NCBI RefSeq assembly: GCF_006438875.1
Contig: NZ_RCZH01000012.1
Span: forward strand, 1 to 64,000
DNA: 64,000 nt
From: Flavobacterium pectinovorum
GTDB taxonomy: Bacteria > Bacteroidota > Bacteroidia > Flavobacteriales > Flavobacteriaceae
Direction of reading: 5' to 3'
Below are positions 62,268 to 64,000 of the stretch, in pieces; the first letter of the stretch is position 1; every line of letters starts with the position of its first letter. Both the position numbers and the translations under genes were made by a program. The notes under the pieces are model-generated. The model was not told where the DNA came from. It saw only the letters and a list, made by a program, of their open reading frames with translations, and did not search any database.

Positions 62268-63830
62268 ATGAAAGCAAAATACATATTTAAAGGGTTGCTG
62301 GCTATGTTTTTATTGATAGTTGCCGGTTGCGAAAGCTACAATGAAGCCGTATTGGATGATATAGGAGCCAATAGAGCATTTTCTCCAATAGAACTGAAAG
62401 CCATCGTTAGAAATCAAACATCAGTAGAATTAAACTGGACCGTAAAAGACGATGCAGATCATTATGTAGTAGAATTTAGTGCAGATGATGCTGCGTTTAA
62501 AACAATCTATAAAACAGTAAATGTATTGCCTGCAGAACTTCCCATAACAATTGCGTTAGAAGGAGAAACCGTTTATTCAATCAGAGTAAAAGGCGTCAGT
62601 GCAGCAGGATTAGCAGATTCTAAGTGGTCTGTTGTTACAGCAAAAACATTGACTGAGCAAATTTTATTTGACGTTGAAGATATCGATGTTGAGGCGACAC
62701 AAGCTACTTTAAGATGGACTCCAAATAGTGCCGTAACACAAATTACAGTTGCTCCGGGCGGAATTACACATACCATAACACCGGCAGAAAAAATAGCAGG
62801 AGTTGCAGTAGTAACGGGATTAACCGGCGAAACAGATTATACAGCGACTTTGCTTAACGGCACTAAAAAAAGAGGACTAAGAACATTTAAAACCGGAATT
62901 GATATAGGAACTGGAATTTTAGTAAAACCTACAGACGATCTAAATGCTGCTATTGCTACAGCTCCGGCAGGTTCGATATTAGTATTGATGCCTGGAGATT
63001 ATCAGGTATTCAAAGATGAAATCGTATTAAATAAAGCAATTACTATAAGAGGATTACGTGCTGGCGACAAACCATTATTGCATGTAAGGTTTACGCTTAC
63101 TGCAGGTACAGGTAATCTTTCGCTAATTGATTTGGATGTCGAAGGAAAGGATATTGGAGATACTAGTTTTATTACCGTTTCTGGTGCCAATAGCACTTAT
63201 GGAGATATTTTAATTAGTGGTTGCAATATTCACGATTATTTACGAGCCTTAGTGTATGCAAATGCTGCAGCTTCAAAAGTAAATTCATTTACTATAGAAA
63301 ATAGTGTTGTAAAAAATGTAAATACGAATGCACAAGCAGATTTTATAGATTTTAGGAATACTTATGTTGCAAATATTTTGGTCAAAAACAGTACGTTTAA
63401 TTCTTGTTCAATAGGACGTGATTTTGTTCGTGTTGATGCTGTAGTTTCTCCAAATGGTTTTTCGGGAACCGGATTAACAACAAATGTATTAATCGATAGC
63501 TGTACATTATATAATGTATCTAATAATTCGACACCAAAAAGAATTTTGTATGTTCGTTTTGCATCCAATAAATCAACAGTAAAAAACACTTTGATTACAT
63601 CTACAAGTGCAATATATACAAATCAGGCAAGTACGGATCAGCCGGTATTTAATAAAAATTATTATTATCAGGCACCAGGTTTTATGGATGCCTCAATTGC
63701 AAATAATAAAATTGATGCTTCGGGAACCGCTGCAAATCCTCAATTTGGAGATGCTGTAAATGGAAATTTTACAATTGGTAATCAAACATTAAAAGATAAT
63801 GCAATTGGAGATCCACAATGGATTAAATAG
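62268..63830 (+). CDS. lipoprotein with fibronectin-like and DUF5123/DUF4957 beta-helix domains
   Basis: The lipobox LIVAGCESY (Cys at residue ~21) is followed by two fibronectin-III-like segments (residues ~35-125 and ~130-210). From ~215 a parallel beta-helix of the DUF5123/DUF4957 type follows (LNKAITIRGLRAGDKPLLHV, ISGCNIHDYLRALVYANAAA, VLIDSCTLYNVSN). Such lipoproteins are encoded third in SusC/SusD operons for pectin and related glycans, where they bind or cut the polymer at the surface. No catalytic site was identified. Confidence 0.8.
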   Translation: MKAKYIFKGLLAMFLLIVAGCESYNEAVLDDIGANRAFSPIELKAIVRNQTSVELNWTVKDDADHYVVEFSADDAAFKTIYKTVNVLPAELPITIALEGETVYSIRVKGVSAAGLADSKWSVVTAKTLTEQILFDVEDIDVEATQATLRWTPNSAVTQITVAPGGITHTITPAEKIAGVAVVTGLTGETDYTATLLNGTKKRGLRTFKTGIDIGTGILVKPTDDLNAAIATAPAGSILVLMPGDYQVFKDEIVLNKAITIRGLRAGDKPLLHVRFTLTAGTGNLSLIDLDVEGKDIGDTSFITVSGANSTYGDILISGCNIHDYLRALVYANAAASKVNSFTIENSVVKNVNTNAQADFIDFRNTYVANILVKNSTFNSCSIGRDFVRVDAVVSPNGFSGTGLTTNVLIDSCTLYNVSNNSTPKRILYVRFASNKSTVKNTLITSTSAIYTNQASTDQPVFNKNYYYQAPGFMDASIANNKIDASGTAANPQFGDAVNGNFTIGNQTLKDNAIGDPQWIK

Positions 63831-63857
63831 ATTTTTCTACGGTTGGTTTTTATAGAG

Positions 63858-63889
63858 AGAGGGATGCAATTTTGTATCCCTCTTTTGTT
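63858..63889 (+). terminator. terminator after the SusC/SusD operon
   Basis: AGAGGGAT and ATCCCTCT form an 8-bp stem followed by TTTTG, 27 bases after the lipoprotein stop codon. The operon therefore appears to end here. Confidence 0.75.
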
Positions 63890-63899
63890 TTAGTTGGAG

Positions 63900-64000
63900 T
63901 TTAATAGCACGCGGATGACGCGGATTTAAACGGATTTTAATTTCTTTGAATAGCCTTGCGCGTCTAGTTTGTCATTTCGACCAAAGGGAGAAATCACACT
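63900..64000. repeat. interspersed intergenic repeats at window end
   Basis: TAGCACGCGGATGACGCGGA and TGTCATTTCGACCAAAGGGA match unit types that recur in Flavobacterium intergenic DNA (ACGCGGAT and GTCATTTCGAC families). Non-coding. Confidence 0.6.

Overview
The window looks like a chromosome segment of a Flavobacterium-type Bacteroidota. The evidence is low G+C; promoters with the Bacteroidota TAnnTTTG -7 box; two SusC/SusD outer-membrane pairs; DUF6520, GIN (DUF2807)/PspC, DUF4870 and DUF2683 families; a probable Flavo-1 RNA; and the interspersed intergenic repeats common in Flavobacterium. The left half (about 1-36,300) is accessory DNA. The right half (about 36,585 onward) is mostly core genome plus a copper cluster and the start of a polysaccharide locus.

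Layout. 1-6,800: three orphan Rhs tips. Each has a short Rhs core stump, a unique C-terminal toxin domain and a candidate immunity gene, and two near-identical IS1-family elements sit just before tips 2 and 3. 6,860-11,570: genes all on the minus strand (92-aa protein, DUF4240, phospholipase D-like, a frameshifted RES-like gene, and a nucleotidyltransferase/106-aa/membrane-protein operon), separated by imperfect palindromic sites that share a CAACGTT end. The layout resembles an integron gene-cassette array, but no integrase is present. 11,770-20,830: a minus-strand defence-like cluster with a 1349-aa nuclease-STAND NTPase, a Cys-motif protein, a GIY-YIG-like protein, a PD-(D/E)XK nuclease, a PIN-like protein, an HExxH protein and a small XRE regulator. 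20,941-21,113: a long-hairpin RNA candidate, possibly 6S-Flavo RNA.

21,441-30,740: SusC, SusD and an S9 peptidase facing a small cysteine-containing DUF6520 exported protein and a MauE/DoxX-like membrane protein, plus a remnant of a second MauE gene. This may be a system for exporting or processing a small peptide. 31,000-36,300: a decayed mobilizable element with an oriT-like hairpin, a DUF6922/AbiEii toxin-antitoxin pair, MobA with the following relaxase gene reduced to a few codons, a HTH_17 protein and a CTnDOT-type tyrosine integrase next to an intact tRNA-Pro.

36,585-64,000: TetR with a divergent NAD(P)H oxidoreductase and an interlaced operator/promoter; thioredoxin reductase; the PadR-PspC-GIN operon; DUF4870; DUF4442; and a cysteine-rich 52-aa peptide. 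Next comes a two-domain ORF that looks like two genes joined by a one-base slip in a homopolymer. The copper cluster follows: multicopper oxidase, Cu P-type ATPase, HMA-AraC regulator, DUF3347 and a Cys-rich exported protein, with a DUF2683/YoeB toxin-antitoxin pair inside it. An AraC regulator and divergent MFS exporter come next, then a SusC/SusD/DUF5123-like lipoprotein operon with LacI-type palindromes upstream, probably the start of a pectin-type utilization locus. All family calls come from reading the translations; no database search was run.
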